In this document: one piece after another, positions 63,489 through 64,000 of the stretch
Layout of the letters: every line of letters starts with the position of its first letter
How positions within the stretch are numbered: position 1 is the stretch's first letter
Assembly (NCBI RefSeq): GCF_030646165.1
Contig: NZ_JAUTDO010000001.1
Location: 248,001-312,000, forward strand
Direction of reading: 5' to 3'
DNA length: 64,000 nucleotides
DNA from: Conexibacter sp. CPCC 206217
Lineage (GTDB): Bacteria > Actinomycetota > Thermoleophilia > Solirubrobacterales > Solirubrobacteraceae
Translations under genes and position numbers: made by a program
Notes under the pieces: generated by a model
The model's database searches: none
The model's input: the letters and a program-made list of their open reading frames with translations, nothing else
What the model was told of the DNA's origin: nothing

Positions 63489-64000
63489 GTGTTCGTTCGC
63501 GAGGTGGAGACAGCTCCGCCGCTGGCGGGACGCGATCGGGAACTGGCCGCCGGCTATGACTTGCTCGACGCGATCCGCCGAGGCCGCCCGGCAGTCCTGG
63601 AACTGGTCGGCGACGCCGGCATCGGCAAGACCGCCGTCGCGGCCGCCGTCGCCGCGCACGCCGAGAGCGCCGGGATCCGCGTCCTGCGCGCCCGCGCCGC
63701 CGCGTTCGAGCGCGGCGTCCCCTACGGCCTCTGGATCGACCTGCTCGACGGCGCGATCGAGGCGCTCCCCCCGATGGCGCTCGACGGCCTCGGTGACGAG
63801 CGCACGCGCGAGCTGGCGCGGATCCTGCCGGCGCTGGCAGCGGGTCGCGCCGCTGGTGGCGCCGGCGCGAGCGCCGGTGCGCGTGGCCCCGGCGCCGGCG
63901 CGAGCGGCTCCGGCGCCCCGCTGCCGCCCGACCCGGTCTCCTCCAGCGAAGCCCGCTTCCGCCTGCATCGCGCGGTCGGCGCGCTGCTCGCGGCGCTCGC
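63489..64000 (+). CDS. N-terminus of a large AAA ATPase/LuxR-type regulator
   Basis: This partial gene contributes 170 codons and runs past the window end. The protein begins MFVREVETAPPLAGRDRELA and has a P-loop GDAGIGKT (41-48), then RVLRARAAAFERGVPYGLWIDLL, the pattern of the large ATP-dependent LuxR (LAL/MalT-like) regulators. These end in a LuxR helix-turn-helix about 900 residues later, outside the window. An Ala/Gly low-complexity stretch lies at about 115-140. Confidence 0.8.
   Translation, partial: MFVREVETAPPLAGRDRELAAGYDLLDAIRRGRPAVLELVGDAGIGKTAVAAAVAAHAESAGIRVLRARAAAFERGVPYGLWIDLLDGAIEALPPMALDGLGDERTRELARILPALAAGRAAGGAGASAGARGPGAGASGSGAPLPPDPVSSSEARFRLHRAVGALLAAL

Overview
The window is a 64-kb piece of a very GC-rich (about 72% by eye), densely coded bacterial chromosome. 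Gene content (F420-type luciferase-like oxidoreductase, actinobacterial-type SerC, ANTAR two-component pair, split LigD polymerase domains, WS/DGAT) points to Actinomycetota. The style of the proteins suggests the Thermoleophilia/Solirubrobacterales (Conexibacter-like), but that placement is inference. No rRNA, tRNA, CRISPR array, transposase or phage gene was seen. An unusual trait is the preference for the AT-rich Arg codon AGA in some genes, extreme in the two solute-binding-protein genes.

Layout. 0-4.9 kb: hydrolase tail, translation GTPase TypA/BipA, a secreted protein, a potassium-channel gene whose first membrane helix is cut off by an in-frame TGA, and a flavin reductase. 5.0-7.9 kb: a polar amino-acid ABC importer (binding protein, permease, ATPase) with a leader peptide. 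8-16 kb: SHOCT protein, PadR regulator, unknown protein, LPG-synthase-type membrane protein, a quinone oxidoreductase behind a MerR-type promoter, an MFS exporter, and an SDR/acyl-CoA dehydrogenase pair.

16-36.3 kb is a catabolic island. One arm (15969-23658) reads as a single minus-strand operon: ABC importer, two FAD enzymes plus a small 2Fe-2S protein (heteromeric D-hydroxyproline/opine-type dehydrogenase), a DapA-family lyase and an enolase-superfamily enzyme. This looks like uptake and breakdown of a proline- or hydroxyproline-like imino acid. The second arm (23784-36319) holds two SDRs, an LLM oxidoreductase, a two-domain VOC protein, an IclR regulator, a 3-hydroxyacyl-CoA-dehydrogenase-like enzyme, a split GcvP-like pair without GcvT or GcvH, an ATP-NAD-kinase-like (AcoX-type) protein, a class III aminotransferase and an aldehyde dehydrogenase. 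Matching operator-like elements in two divergent promoters, and a related repeat at a third, suggest one regulon, probably under the IclR protein.

36.4-46.2 kb: WS/DGAT acyltransferase overlapping a repeat protein, then cydABDC (cytochrome bd oxidase and its assembly exporter), divergent from a histidine kinase/ANTAR regulator pair. 46.2-53.1 kb: a three-gene operon that looks like a divergent SMC/condensin of the MksFEB or Wadjet JetABC kind, without the JetD nuclease. 53.1-64 kb: two tandem S4 RNA-binding proteins, serC behind a ZTP riboswitch, a TetR/membrane-protein pair with twin operators, two stand-alone LigD-type polymerase-domain genes, several small proteins, and the start of a large AAA/LuxR-type regulator that runs off the end.
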